Below are positions 1 to 9,614 of a stretch of DNA of 64,000 nucleotides, piece by piece. Where the stretch lies: the NCBI RefSeq assembly GCF_049546785.1, contig NZ_JBMWAN010000004.1:124001-188000 (forward strand). Reading direction: 5' to 3'. Every line of letters starts with the position of its first letter. Position 1 is the stretch's first letter. The position numbers and the translations under genes are program-made. This stretch comes from Nitrospira_D sp035465795 (GTDB lineage: Bacteria; Nitrospirota; Nitrospiria; Nitrospirales; Nitrospiraceae). The notes beneath the pieces were generated by a model. The model had not been told where the DNA came from. It saw nothing but the letters and a program-made list of their open reading frames with translations, and made no database searches.

Positions 1-1080
1 GAGGCCTTTCTGCGCGAGGGCCTTGACGCCCCACACCATGTCCGCAGTCAGCCGGTCAAACAGGGCGATCGCCCGGGAACAGTCTCCCGCCTGTTTCAAC
101 GCGAGGGCCTGACGGTAAAGTCTTTCCGGGTCGGTCTCAGCCGCCGGCTCAGTCTTCGTCGATGACGCCGGCGCATCCCTCACAGCCGCAGCATTCTCGG
201 CCACCTCGGCCGCCTCCACATCAAGGTCGCTCCGGCTCGGCGCAATCTCATCCGGAACCGCCCGGAAGGGAAGCAGCCCGTTCCTGTCCCGGACGCGCGC
301 GGCATCGAGGACGATCTGTGCCGTAATCATCTCCACCTGCGCGGCATACCCGTACACCAGGGCATGGTCGCAGAGCTGGTTGATCAATCGCGGAACCCCG
401 CCGGTTAACGCATGGACCTTTCTGCAGGCCAGCGTGGAGAACAGGGGCCTCTGCCCTCCGGCCACACGCACGCGATGGCCGATGTACGAGACGGCCTCCT
501 CTTCGGCCAACGGCTCCAGCGCATAGTCCACCGAGATCCGCTGGGCGACCTGTTCCATCGCCGGCCCCTCCAAGAGTTCCCGAAGCGCCGGCTGTCCCGA
601 CAACAGGATCTGCAACGAACGCCTCCGCCCGTCGTTGAGGTTCGATAACAGGCGGAGTTCCTCCAGCATCGTCGCGCCGATGTTCTGCGCCTCGTCGAGG
701 ACCAGGAGCACGCGCCGGCCGGCGGCCTGTTCCCCTTCCAGAAATCTTCCGAACTCGTGAAACAGCTCCACTTCACTCTTCCCTTTGGTCTCCAGCCCGA
801 AGGAAGCCGTGATCCAGGGCATGAGCCCGCCCAACCCGCCATGGGTGTTCGACAGAACGCCGATGGTCCATTGATGGCGCGATTGTTCCAGCACACGGTT
901 CAGGAGGGTGGTCTTCCCAGTCCCGGGCCCGCCGGTAATGACGATAAAGGCGGCTCCGTTCGTCAGCCCGTATTCCAACAGATTCAGCGCCAGTTTGTGC
1001 CTGGTTCCCAGGAAGAGATATCCCGGGTCCGGCAGCAGCGTGAAGGGCTTCGCGTCGAGTCGATAATAGGATTCGTACAT
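1..1080 (-). CDS. XrtA-associated AAA ATPase (partial, runs off left edge)
   Basis: The reading frame is open for 360 codons from the ATG at 1080 to the window edge, so the C-terminus is missing. It resembles the ExeA/GspA-like ATPase of exosortase-A loci (TIGR03015 type). Residues 50-57 are a Walker A (GGPGTGKT), 124-132 a Walker B ending in DEAQ, and about 157-165 a sensor-like stretch with SGQP. From about residue 320 a TPR-like helical segment begins. It starts 7 bases after the tyrosine-kinase stop, so it is the last visible gene of unit A. In this family the ATPase is thought to assist export or secretion of the polysaccharide; that role is from family knowledge. Confidence 0.88.
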   Translation of the reverse strand, partial: MYESYYRLDAKPFTLLPDPGYLFLGTRHKLALNLLEYGLTNGAAFIVITGGPGTGKTTLLNRVLEQSRHQWTIGVLSNTHGGLGGLMPWITASFGLETKGKSEVELFHEFGRFLEGEQAAGRRVLLVLDEAQNIGATMLEELRLLSNLNDGRRRSLQILLSGQPALRELLEGPAMEQVAQRISVDYALEPLAEEEAVSYIGHRVRVAGGQRPLFSTLACRKVHALTGGVPRLINQLCDHALVYGYAAQVEMITAQIVLDAARVRDRNGLLPFRAVPDEIAPSRSDLDVEAAEVAENAAAVRDAPASSTKTEPAAETDPERLYRQALALKQAGDCSRAIALFDRLTADMVWGVKALAQKGL

Positions 1081-1087
1081 CTGTCCG

Positions 1088-1924
1088 TCACCCCGAATAG
1101 GACAGGAGCAGGTCTTTCGCCCGGCCCGGCGTCATGTCGGCCCGACCGGATTTGTTCAAGACCCCCCCGAGAATCGGCACGCTCCCCTTCAGCAGCCCCA
1201 TGGCGCGTTTCACATCCGTCGACGCCGTGCGGCCTTCCTCGACGACCAGGAGGAGCGCATCGATGTGCGGGACGAATCCGAGCACATCGGCCCGCGACAA
1301 CAGGGGAGGCAAATCAAACACCAGCAGCCTGGCCGGATACCGGTGCCTCAGTTCCTCAACCAGCCCCGCCATCCTGGGCGAAGCCAGGGCCTCGGCGGAA
1401 TTCCTGATCCCTCGTCCCCCGGGAAGAAAGACAAACCGGCCGATCCCCGGATGCACTAACAGCCGCTCCAGCGGAACGTTGTCAAAGAGATGCTCGGCCA
1501 AGCCCGGAGCGCTGTCCATGCCGAAGGCCTGGTGGACGCCGGGCCGGCGCATGTCCGCATCGACGAGCAGCACCGTGTGGGTTAGATCCATCGCCAGGGC
1601 GACAGACAGATTGACCGCCGTGAGCGTTTTCCCTTCGTGAGACGTCGGACTCGTGACGCCGACGACATTCCACCCTTTCTGACGGCACTGTTGCACGACC
1701 TGCGTCCGCAACAGCTTGTACGCATCGAGAAAGGGGCCTCCCTCACAGCCGGTGATGAGACGCTGGGCACGCACGGTGTGGTCGGTGAGTTCGACGGTTT
1801 TCGTCGCCGTATAGACGATGGCCGGTGGCACCGGCGAAGGGAATCCGGCGGGACGCCGGGGAGGTGCCTCCTCTGATCCTTGCTGCTGCTTGAACCGCTC
1901 CAGCGCCTGTTGCAGATATTCCAT
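1088..1924 (-). CDS. XrtA-associated tyrosine autokinase (BY-kinase)
   Basis: A 278-residue cytoplasmic BY-kinase (TIGR03018 type) that would phosphorylate itself and control polymer length with the neighbouring chain-length protein. The Walker A is at 92-100 (SPTSHEGKT), the Walker A' VLLVDADMRRP at 118-128, and a Walker B LLVFDLPP at 200-207. The C-terminus carries only one tyrosine near the end, so the usual tyrosine cluster is much reduced. The start at 1924 has a GGAGAGGG ribosome site a few bases upstream and lies 24 bases after the chain-length gene. Confidence 0.9.
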   Translation of the reverse strand: MEYLQQALERFKQQQGSEEAPPRRPAGFPSPVPPAIVYTATKTVELTDHTVRAQRLITGCEGGPFLDAYKLLRTQVVQQCRQKGWNVVGVTSPTSHEGKTLTAVNLSVALAMDLTHTVLLVDADMRRPGVHQAFGMDSAPGLAEHLFDNVPLERLLVHPGIGRFVFLPGGRGIRNSAEALASPRMAGLVEELRHRYPARLLVFDLPPLLSRADVLGFVPHIDALLLVVEEGRTASTDVKRAMGLLKGSVPILGGVLNKSGRADMTPGRAKDLLLSYSG

Positions 1925-1948
1925 CGACCCTCTCCTCTTCTTCCCGGC

Positions 1949-3724
1949 TCAGCCAAGCTTTCGCCAGATCGAGTACCACAGCACATCCAGCGGCATCCAG
2001 GCCAGGTGCAGGATAACCGCACCGACCACCAGGACCCCGAGACCGGCGAGACCGAACGCCGCACGGCGGCGCACGAGATGCGCCACTTCGTCCTCCGACG
2101 GCAGATAGGGAATCACCGCCAGCGGGGCCGTCCCCATGGCGCGAGCCAGCTGTTCGGCCGTATGGATGGTCCGATCCACATTGTCCGCCGCCATGCCGGT
2201 TCCCACCCCTCCGGCGACCGCGAGAAACGCGCCCAGCAGCACAATCGCCAGGCGGTTGGGCCGATCGGGCTTCTCCGGCAGCTCAGGCGGATTGATCAGC
2301 GAGAACCGCTCGCCCTTCCGCTGCACTTCCAGCTCACCGGAGACCTGCGCCTCCATCAGCCGGGACGTGATCTCCTGATACTTACGGACAGAATTATCCC
2401 GATCCCGGACCAGATCCAGATACTCGGGCTCGACCGTCGGTGTCGTCTCCACACGCTTGGCGTATTCGGCCATGCGCCGCTTCAGATCTCCCCGTGCGGC
2501 TTCCAGCGACTGCAGCGAGGCCGTCGTTGACGCCAGCTGCGACTGAATATTGATATAAGCGGGATTCTCCGGCTTAACGGAGGAGAGTTTCTGGGGCTTG
2601 GCCGTCGCAGCCTGCAGTTCGCGTTCGAGCGAGGCCACTACGCCCTGAGAGCGCACCACATCGGGATGCGCCTCCCCCAGCCGTTCCAGCAAATCGGCGA
2701 GTGACGCCCGTTCCGCCATGAGACGCTTCGACAGTTCGTCCCGCCCGTCGGTCGCGCCCGGTTCCTTCTCCAGCGAGGAGAGTTCCTGTTTCATCTTGAT
2801 GATATCGGGATGCTCGGGCGAGAGATACGCCGACATGCTGGCATATTGGGCGCGGAGCGCCTTCAACCGCTCGCCCGTATCCAGCAATCGTTCCCCGCTC
2901 GCGCTGATGATCGGCGTATGCGGCTTCAGCGAGGCCAACTCCCCTTCCAGATAGGTTTTCCGCTCCTTCAAACTTCTGATGTCCCGATCGGTGTCGATGA
3001 CTTCCCGTTGCACCTGGCTCATCAGCTGCATGTTCAGTTGGACCAGCTCCGGCAGTGCGCCCTCGGCCCGCTGCTTCACCTCGGCGAGCTTCTGCTCCAC
3101 CTCCTGAATGTGATGCGACAGGTTTTCAGACTCCCGTTTCAGGAACGACGTGGTTTCCTGTGCATGCCGCTCGCGGGTCTTGAGGTTTTCGCCCAGGAAC
3201 AGGCTGGTCAACTCGTTCGCCACCTTCTGCGCCAGCTCTGGGCTCTCGCCGTCGTAGGCCAGCGTAAAGGCAATCGTGGCCTGGGTGGGATTCTGCGTCC
3301 GCCGGTCGATGACCTTCACATTCATCACGTCGATTTGGATGTCCTTGACGAACCGGCCCAGCACCTCTTCGGTCGGATTCCTTTTGCGAAGATCTTTGTA
3401 GAGATCGTATTGTTCGACGATCTTCCACAATGTCGACCGGCTCAAGACTTGCTGCTTGATGGTCTCGATCCGCTGATCGGCATAGGTCGCGATGGCCGAA
3501 CGGACGAGGTCCGGCGGAATTTCCTGTTCCTCGATGAGAATAGTCGCCGTCGAGCGATACACCGCCGGCAGCAGAAATGCCAGCGCGGCGCTGGCCGCGA
3601 ACAGCGCCGCGGCGACCGTGAGAATGAGGGTCTTGCGACGGCGCAGCTGGGCCAGATAGTCATGCACATCTTTGCCGGGAGCATCCACGGTTCTTGCTCC
3701 CTGTGGCGCCCGTCCGCCGGTCAT
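1949..3724 (-). CDS. XrtA-locus polysaccharide chain-length determinant (Wzz/GNVR)
   Basis: An inner-membrane polysaccharide co-polymerase of 591 residues. One membrane helix lies near residues 32-53, a long coiled-coil periplasmic part follows, and two hydrophobic helices occur near the C-terminus (about 490-510 and 550-575). It matches TIGR03007-type proteins of exosortase-A loci, which pair with a separate kinase. The reading frame extends further upstream, but that part overlaps the beta-barrel gene. The ATG at 3724 is preferred because its ATGA overlaps the barrel stop at 3721-3723, as in several other junctions of this operon. Confidence 0.9.
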   Translation of the reverse strand: MTGGRAPQGARTVDAPGKDVHDYLAQLRRRKTLILTVAAALFAASAALAFLLPAVYRSTATILIEEQEIPPDLVRSAIATYADQRIETIKQQVLSRSTLWKIVEQYDLYKDLRKRNPTEEVLGRFVKDIQIDVMNVKVIDRRTQNPTQATIAFTLAYDGESPELAQKVANELTSLFLGENLKTRERHAQETTSFLKRESENLSHHIQEVEQKLAEVKQRAEGALPELVQLNMQLMSQVQREVIDTDRDIRSLKERKTYLEGELASLKPHTPIISASGERLLDTGERLKALRAQYASMSAYLSPEHPDIIKMKQELSSLEKEPGATDGRDELSKRLMAERASLADLLERLGEAHPDVVRSQGVVASLERELQAATAKPQKLSSVKPENPAYINIQSQLASTTASLQSLEAARGDLKRRMAEYAKRVETTPTVEPEYLDLVRDRDNSVRKYQEITSRLMEAQVSGELEVQRKGERFSLINPPELPEKPDRPNRLAIVLLGAFLAVAGGVGTGMAADNVDRTIHTAEQLARAMGTAPLAVIPYLPSEDEVAHLVRRRAAFGLAGLGVLVVGAVILHLAWMPLDVLWYSIWRKLG

Positions 3725-4956
3725 CTCGACACCGCCCACTTCTGCCCTCCGTACGTCAGCATCACAAAGGTCGCATTGGAAAAATTCCACTGATTCAGAC
3801 TGTCGACGGCGCGCTCCGAATACGTGTAGGCGACATCGACCGTCCACCATGGACTGATCTTCCACGACAGGCTCGGGTTCACATAGAGGAACTTCGACTC
3901 CGGCACGGAGCGGCTTGATGCATTCGTCACAATGCCTCCCACAAAATATAAGTTTCCCGCGAGAGACACCGTCAGGGTCTCGGTCAGGTTGTGAGACAGC
4001 ACTCCGCCAACACGGTCGGTCCGCAGCAGAAGACCGTACCCGCTGGGATTGATGTCGCGGCCGGCCTCCAGCTGAATCACGGACCGCTCAAACCTCTTCT
4101 GCAGACTGGCCCTGTAGACCCAGACGGTCTCATGGTCGGTCAATGCCCCGCCTGGAATCTCCTGCGTCGCGCTCACGAACCGGATTCCTCCGGAGAGGGA
4201 ACCGGTGATCTCGTGGCCGAAGTCATGTGTCCATCCGGCCTGCGCGCCGTAATAGGTCGAGTCTTGATTGATGGAGGGCATGCGGGCCAGCGTATACTCG
4301 CCGGTCAGTTGGACTTGGTCCAACGACCCGATGTTATAGGTCACTCCCGTTGTGCCGCCGTGAACCTGATAATCCACGAGGCCGAATTTCAATCCATCTT
4401 GATATTGCGCATCCATGAACTGATATGTGCTTTTCCAGGACAGCCGCTCCGTGATGCCGACGGTCCAGCTGGGCATCGCCGTCCACAGGCTTCGTTGGGT
4501 AAAGCCCAACACGAATCCCGTCTGCTTCAACTCGCTCATCAACGTGTTATCCCGCGTAAAACCACCCTCAAACCCCAATGTATGCCGGTCCGAGCGGTAC
4601 GCCGTCCGAAGCGGGAAATACAGATTCGTCAGGCTTCTATCCTCGACGCCGTAGTATTGGACAAAATCGCTTTTGATGCTCCCTTCGACCTCCAACGATT
4701 CAGTACTGCCCTTGAACTTCAAGGCCGGACTGACCCAGTGCCCCCACACTTCGTTATCGCCCTCGAACAACAATAAATTACTGTTGTACTCGCCTTTCAC
4801 GCTCAACGACGGCTCCATCGACCATTCAGCCGCGTCCGCCGCTCCTCTGAACGCGCTCGACAGCAGCATCACCACGCCGCACAATCCGGCCAATATATGC
4901 AGACACAGCCGGATCCCGATACGCACAGGCTTGAAGTCGACAGCCGGGAGTCCCAT
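3721..4956 (-). CDS. PEP-CTERM-locus outer-membrane beta-barrel protein
   Basis: A 411-residue protein with an N-terminal hydrophobic signal segment (residues about 12-42) followed by many short alternating segments rich in Tyr, Trp and Thr and ending in a strand-like tail, typical of outer-membrane beta-barrels. It fits the TIGR03016 family found next to exosortase A. Its likely role is in passage or anchoring of the polymer at the outer membrane; the exact role is not known. It lies 4 bases after the Wza-like gene stop and overlaps the chain-length start by 4 bases, so translation is probably coupled. Confidence 0.85.
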   Translation of the reverse strand: MGLPAVDFKPVRIGIRLCLHILAGLCGVVMLLSSAFRGAADAAEWSMEPSLSVKGEYNSNLLLFEGDNEVWGHWVSPALKFKGSTESLEVEGSIKSDFVQYYGVEDRSLTNLYFPLRTAYRSDRHTLGFEGGFTRDNTLMSELKQTGFVLGFTQRSLWTAMPSWTVGITERLSWKSTYQFMDAQYQDGLKFGLVDYQVHGGTTGVTYNIGSLDQVQLTGEYTLARMPSINQDSTYYGAQAGWTHDFGHEITGSLSGGIRFVSATQEIPGGALTDHETVWVYRASLQKRFERSVIQLEAGRDINPSGYGLLLRTDRVGGVLSHNLTETLTVSLAGNLYFVGGIVTNASSRSVPESKFLYVNPSLSWKISPWWTVDVAYTYSERAVDSLNQWNFSNATFVMLTYGGQKWAVSR

Positions 4957-4960
4957 TCGG

Positions 4961-5560
4961 TCACGGCACCATCACCACGTCGCCGCGCTGCAACAGGAGG
5001 TTCTGCTTCAGGTCCTTGCCTTTCTGCACATCTCCGTACCGGAAGCGGAAGACCTGCTGATCGCCTCCGCCACGGCGCATGATCTTGATGTCGTTCTCGG
5101 ACGCATAGGGCGTGAGGCCTCCTGCCAGACTCAGCGCCTGGAGCACATCCGTGTGGTGGCCGACCAGAAACTCTCCCGGCTTGTTGACACGCCCGAGGAC
5201 ATAGATACGGTAGCTCAGCACCTTGAGCACCGTGACCGTCACATTGGGAGTCGGGATAAACTTCACCAGGCGCTTCGCGATGTCGCTCCGGACCTCCTCC
5301 ACCGTCCGGCCCGCCGCCGTGACCTCCCCGATGAGCGGGAACGTAATCATCCCGTCCGGGCGCACCACCGTTTCCTGCGTCAGCTGCTCATCTTTCCAGA
5401 CCGAGATTTTCAACACATCCTCGGGACCCAGCAGGTAGGTGGGTTCCGCCCCCGTCTCCACAGCCCCCTGCACCGGGGTCGTGCCCAGACAGCCGCTTTC
5501 CAGACCGAGCATCAGACAGGCGAAGAGACACAGTAAGCCGATGCGTAGCGACAAGGTCAT
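4961..5560 (-). CDS. Polysaccharide export protein (Wza-like)
   Basis: A 199-residue periplasmic/outer-membrane export protein. After an N-terminal hydrophobic segment and a cysteine at about residue 24 (weak lipobox, LESGC), the sequence enters a Poly_export domain (YLLGPEDVLKISVW) followed by a SLBB-like domain (YRIYVLGRVNKPGEF). It is short, as in the TIGR03027 family of exosortase-A loci, and lacks the C-terminal helix of E. coli Wza. Its start ATG at 5560 overlaps the PrsT stop (ATGA). Confidence 0.9.
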   Translation of the reverse strand: MTLSLRIGLLCLFACLMLGLESGCLGTTPVQGAVETGAEPTYLLGPEDVLKISVWKDEQLTQETVVRPDGMITFPLIGEVTAAGRTVEEVRSDIAKRLVKFIPTPNVTVTVLKVLSYRIYVLGRVNKPGEFLVGHHTDVLQALSLAGGLTPYASENDIKIMRRGGGDQQVFRFRYGDVQKGKDLKQNLLLQRGDVVMVP

Positions 5561-7944
5561 CCTGCAACCTCCGCCAGGAGCGCCCTGGCATCATCCAGTC
5601 CGTCGAACGGCTTCCCGGACGCCACGGCTTTCTTGAGATGCGCAATCGCGTCGGCGCGCTGCCCGGTCTTTGAATAGGCGGCGCCGAGATGGTAGTTCAG
5701 CACGGGATGGTCCGGCACCAGGGCCGCCGCCTGCTTCAACACCCGCACCGCATCCGGCCCGTGGCCCAGCTTGAGATGGGCCCAGCCGAGCGTATCGAGC
5801 AGATAGGGGCTGGGCGCCGCCGATTCAAACGGCCGGCTCAGCTCCAACGCCCGTTCCAGACTCTTGGGATCGCCCTTCTGGTCGATCAGCAGCGCCGCAA
5901 GATTATTCGCCGCCAGCAACGACTTCGGATTCCGTTGCAGCACCGCCTCGTACTGCCCGATCGCCTCCTCATACCGTCGCTGGGCGCCCAGGCTCGTCGC
6001 GAGCAACAACCGGAGCTGTTCGTTCTCGGCACCGGCCTCAACCCCTTTCAGCAGAACGGTATCGCCTTCCGCCATGCGTTTAGCCGCATAGTGTGAACGC
6101 GCCAGATGGACCCACGGAGTCGCCCATGTCGGATTGAGCCGCGCGGCCGCTTCGAAGTGCGACATCGCCGCGGAGGGATCCCCTTTCACCAGCAGCACCT
6201 CGCCGAGAAACCCGTCGGCATAGGGATGCCCCGGATGTGCCGCCAAGAGGGCTTCAAGCCGGGCCTGGGTTTGAGCAGCCTGGCCGCGATTCATCCCCAG
6301 CTGCACCAGGGCCAGGAGCGGCTCCGGGGCCAGGGGACGCTGCTCGGCGGCCCGGACATAGGCCGCCTCCGCCCGCTCCCATTGCTGTTGAGCCACCGCC
6401 AGGTGTCCCTCCGCCAAATCCGCAGCGGCCTGGTCTGCGCCGGCTGCCCGCAGCTTCGTCAATGTCTCCCGGCTCTGGCCCCACTCCTTCTCCTGCGCTT
6501 GCAGTTGAAACATCAGACCCAGCAGGGCGACGTTGCCCGGATCCTTGGCGGCGAGCGCATCGATCCGCTGACGGGCTTCCTTGATCCGCCCGGCGGACGC
6601 ATCGAGTCTGGCCAGCAATGTCTGGGCGTCAGTCAAGCCGGGATTGAGCCCCACGGCTTTATCCAGGCTTTCACGCGCGAGCGTGGTTTCACCGGTCATC
6701 AGGTAGGCCCGGCCGAGCAACAGATACCCGTCAGCCGATTCCGGCTGGTCTTTCAACACGGACCGAAAGTCCTGTGTGGCATCCTTGCCGTTGCCGCGCT
6801 GGAGGGCGATCCTGCCCCGCAGAAGCAGCGCCTCCGCTGATCGGGAGTTTTCCTTCAGCACGTCCTGCAGCCGGCGCTCCGCGTCCTCGGTCTTGCCGGC
6901 GGCCCAATCGAGGCCCGCGAGCTTCACCTGAGCCTCGAGTCCTTCCGGCTTCTTCTGATACTGCTCCTGAATCGCCTGGTACGTCTCGCGCGCCTTGTCC
7001 GCCCGCTGAGTTGATTCGTACAACCCCCCGAGCGCGAACCACAGCTTGACGGCTCGCGGCAGTTCTTTGCGGGCCTCCAACAGCGAAGCTTCCGCCTGCT
7101 CCAACCCGCGCCGCTTGGCCACATACTCGACCAGCGCCAGCCGGCGCGTTTCGTTCTCCGGGTCGAGCCGGATCGCCTCCTTGAGCACCGCCTCGGCCTT
7201 GTCGTATTGCTGTTGCTGATCATAGAACGCCGCGTGCCGGAGCCGGTGATCGAGGATCTTGGGTTCCAGCGCAATGATGCGCTGCAACGTGGCATCCGCC
7301 TCAGCGGGCTTGCCGCCCCGCATATAGGTCATGGCCAGCGCGTCCAGCAATTCGATGCTCTCGGGATGCAGATCCAGGGCCTGCCGGAGCACCGGGACCG
7401 CGTCCGCCGTCCGTTCACGAGCCGTGTACAGCGACGCCAGCAACAACACGGGATCCATATCGGCCGGCACCTCGGCCTGCAACTGTTCCGCTAGCGTGAT
7501 GGCCTCCTCGACCCGCCCCCCCACCGCCATGGCGGCAATCTTGAGAGAGCGCGCGCCGACGTGGCCTGGATGGCCGGCGAGCACGCGATCAGCCGCTTGG
7601 CCGACCATGTCCAGCGCCCGCGCTTCGAGGTAATACTTTCCCAGCTTGATCCAGGCCCGATCATGGTCGGGATTCAGCTCGACGACCTGCTGGTAATCCG
7701 CCACCGCATTTCGCCAGTTGCGCTCCTTTTCTTCGACTTGGGCATAGAGGAAGTAGGCCTCGGCATCCTTCGGGTCGATCTTGAGGACATTCCGCAGGGC
7801 CACACGGGCCTTCGGATAGTTCCCCTGTTGGAAGTATTCCTGCGCGCGGAGGCGATACTTGGCTTTGCGCTCTTCCGGGCCGCCGCAGCCGAACGACCCG
7901 GCCATCACCACTACCGCCAGCACGAGGGCCACACTCTGTTTCAT
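5557..7944 (-). CDS. prsT: PEP-CTERM system TPR protein PrsT
   Basis: A 795-residue protein built almost entirely of tetratricopeptide repeats after an N-terminal signal segment with a cysteine near residue 20 (GSFGCGG), suggesting a lipoprotein. This matches the large TPR lipoprotein (TIGR02917) that accompanies exosortase A. The upstream part of the open frame overlaps the sugar transferase and looks non-coding, so the ATG at 7944 (MKQSVALVL) is chosen. It presumably scaffolds the periplasmic polymer-export machinery; this is inferred from its constant association with the locus. Confidence 0.87.
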   Translation of the reverse strand: MKQSVALVLAVVVMAGSFGCGGPEERKAKYRLRAQEYFQQGNYPKARVALRNVLKIDPKDAEAYFLYAQVEEKERNWRNAVADYQQVVELNPDHDRAWIKLGKYYLEARALDMVGQAADRVLAGHPGHVGARSLKIAAMAVGGRVEEAITLAEQLQAEVPADMDPVLLLASLYTARERTADAVPVLRQALDLHPESIELLDALAMTYMRGGKPAEADATLQRIIALEPKILDHRLRHAAFYDQQQQYDKAEAVLKEAIRLDPENETRRLALVEYVAKRRGLEQAEASLLEARKELPRAVKLWFALGGLYESTQRADKARETYQAIQEQYQKKPEGLEAQVKLAGLDWAAGKTEDAERRLQDVLKENSRSAEALLLRGRIALQRGNGKDATQDFRSVLKDQPESADGYLLLGRAYLMTGETTLARESLDKAVGLNPGLTDAQTLLARLDASAGRIKEARQRIDALAAKDPGNVALLGLMFQLQAQEKEWGQSRETLTKLRAAGADQAAADLAEGHLAVAQQQWERAEAAYVRAAEQRPLAPEPLLALVQLGMNRGQAAQTQARLEALLAAHPGHPYADGFLGEVLLVKGDPSAAMSHFEAAARLNPTWATPWVHLARSHYAAKRMAEGDTVLLKGVEAGAENEQLRLLLATSLGAQRRYEEAIGQYEAVLQRNPKSLLAANNLAALLIDQKGDPKSLERALELSRPFESAAPSPYLLDTLGWAHLKLGHGPDAVRVLKQAAALVPDHPVLNYHLGAAYSKTGQRADAIAHLKKAVASGKPFDGLDDARALLAEVAG

Positions 7945-7972
7945 GACGCCTGCCTCCCCTTCCGCGATCGGA

Positions 7973-9601
7973 TCACGACCACCATGCCAGCCACACCAAC
8001 CCGCCCAACATCCAGGCCGACACCCAGCCCAACCGGCTTGCCGCAGACGCGTAGATGTGGAGCAGCAGTTCGAACGAAAAGAACAACACGACCAGTCTTG
8101 CGGCAAGAAAGCTCACCGGCACCTCACCTACCGTCATGTCCGGCAAAAACGGCATGACCAGGGCCAGCGCGACAATCAAGTAGTCCAACGGCGTCGTCTG
8201 AAACCGGTCCGCATGGGCGAACCGGATGGTCAACACGACCAGTCCTGCCAGGAGGATGAACCCGATGTTGAGGGGGGCCATCATATCGGTTCCGGAAAGA
8301 CGCGGAGAGACTTCACCGTAGTACATCAGACAGGTGCTCCCGACATACAGGCCCGCCCGCACCACCCACACTGTTCCGCGGCCCGCAACCATCGCCCCCA
8401 CCACCGCCGCCAGCAGCCCCGCCGCGACGAATCCGGCATCCCAGGGAATTGCCTTGGGCATCGCCACCGACAGGATGAGATAGGCGGGCACCGCCACTCG
8501 CAGCGCCGTGAGCGCCCATACCCCGATCGGCAGTTGCAACGAACGACTCCCCGTTTGCATGGAGCGGACTCTTTCCGCGGGAGCCGTGACCGGCACAACC
8601 TGATCCGGTTTCCGAATGAACATCGAGAGAATCGCGGCGGCGCATAACAGATACACCCCCAGCAGCACGACATCGGACTGCCACCGCAAGACATAGGCGC
8701 AACTCACCATCACGCCATGAACAAGGTAGATCGCGGTGACGGCCTGGCCATGCGTCAATCCCCTGGCCAGCAGCTTGTGGTGAATGTGGTTGCGATCGCC
8801 GACGAACGGGGACCGGCCTTCCAAGAGGCGTTGTCCCATCACCCCGACCGTGTCCAAGAGAGGGACTCCCCAAATAAACAGCGCCAGCAACGGGCTGTAG
8901 ACCGTCCTCGTCGAATCGGTCAGCAGAATCGCGGCCACGGCCAGATAGTGGCCGAGGAACTGGCTGCCCGCATCACCCATGAAAATCCTGGCCGGGTAGG
9001 TATTGAATCGCAGAAACCCCAACAGCCCTCCCAGGACCGATACCATCAGCAGCACCAGGAGCGGCTCGTTAGCTTGATAGGCCAGGTACGCAATGCCGGC
9101 GAAACTCATGAGCGACAACCCGCCGGCTAATCCGTCGAGCCCATCGGCCAGATTGACGGCGTTCGTCACCCCCAGAATCACCAACAGGGTGAGCGGAACG
9201 GCCACCCACCCGGGAAGCAGGACATCGTCCATGAACGGGATGGTGGACAGCCTGACACCAGCGAACCAAATGACGGTGGCAGCCGCCAGCGCCTGCCCGC
9301 CGAATTTCATCCGGTAATTGAGACCGACCCGGTCGTCCCACACCCCGAACAATAGGATGATGCCTCCGCCGAGCAGACTGGCGAGAACGAGCTGATCCTT
9401 CGGCGCCCACACCAGGACGGCGGCAATGGTGGCGACCGCGAAGGCAATCCCCCCGACCTTGGCGATCGGGGCCGCGTGCATCCGGCGCTCGCGCGGCACG
9501 TCGATGAACTGGAAGCGCCAGGCCGACGCGGTCAACGCCGGGATCAGCGCCATGCAGATGATCAACGAGCCCATGAAGCTCAAAAATACCGCCGTCCCCA
9601 T
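7973..9601 (-). CDS. Polyprenyl-phosphate HexNAc-1-phosphate transferase (WecA/MraY family), extended
   Basis: This membrane enzyme should start the polymer by moving a sugar-1-phosphate onto undecaprenyl phosphate. Family motifs are visible: the Asp pair at 89-90, NLADGLDG at 150-157, FMGDAGS at 207-213 and HIHH at 272-275. The protein has 542 residues, whereas WecA-type enzymes are usually about 340-370. The extra C-terminal part from about 345 contains several more membrane helices with no recognised motif. It begins 13 bases after the exosortase stop. Confidence 0.87.
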   Translation of the reverse strand: MGTAVFLSFMGSLIICMALIPALTASAWRFQFIDVPRERRMHAAPIAKVGGIAFAVATIAAVLVWAPKDQLVLASLLGGGIILLFGVWDDRVGLNYRMKFGGQALAAATVIWFAGVRLSTIPFMDDVLLPGWVAVPLTLLVILGVTNAVNLADGLDGLAGGLSLMSFAGIAYLAYQANEPLLVLLMVSVLGGLLGFLRFNTYPARIFMGDAGSQFLGHYLAVAAILLTDSTRTVYSPLLALFIWGVPLLDTVGVMGQRLLEGRSPFVGDRNHIHHKLLARGLTHGQAVTAIYLVHGVMVSCAYVLRWQSDVVLLGVYLLCAAAILSMFIRKPDQVVPVTAPAERVRSMQTGSRSLQLPIGVWALTALRVAVPAYLILSVAMPKAIPWDAGFVAAGLLAAVVGAMVAGRGTVWVVRAGLYVGSTCLMYYGEVSPRLSGTDMMAPLNIGFILLAGLVVLTIRFAHADRFQTTPLDYLIVALALVMPFLPDMTVGEVPVSFLAARLVVLFFSFELLLHIYASAASRLGWVSAWMLGGLVWLAWWS

Positions 9602-9614
9602 CGCGCCTTACACC

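Noticed and set aside
2810..3793. Long plus-strand open frame of 327 codons
   Set aside because: It lies opposite the chain-length gene, is rich in His/Arg/Gln as expected of an antisense frame in GC-rich DNA, and has no family resemblance. Similar antisense frames across 1-34 kb were left out for the same reason.
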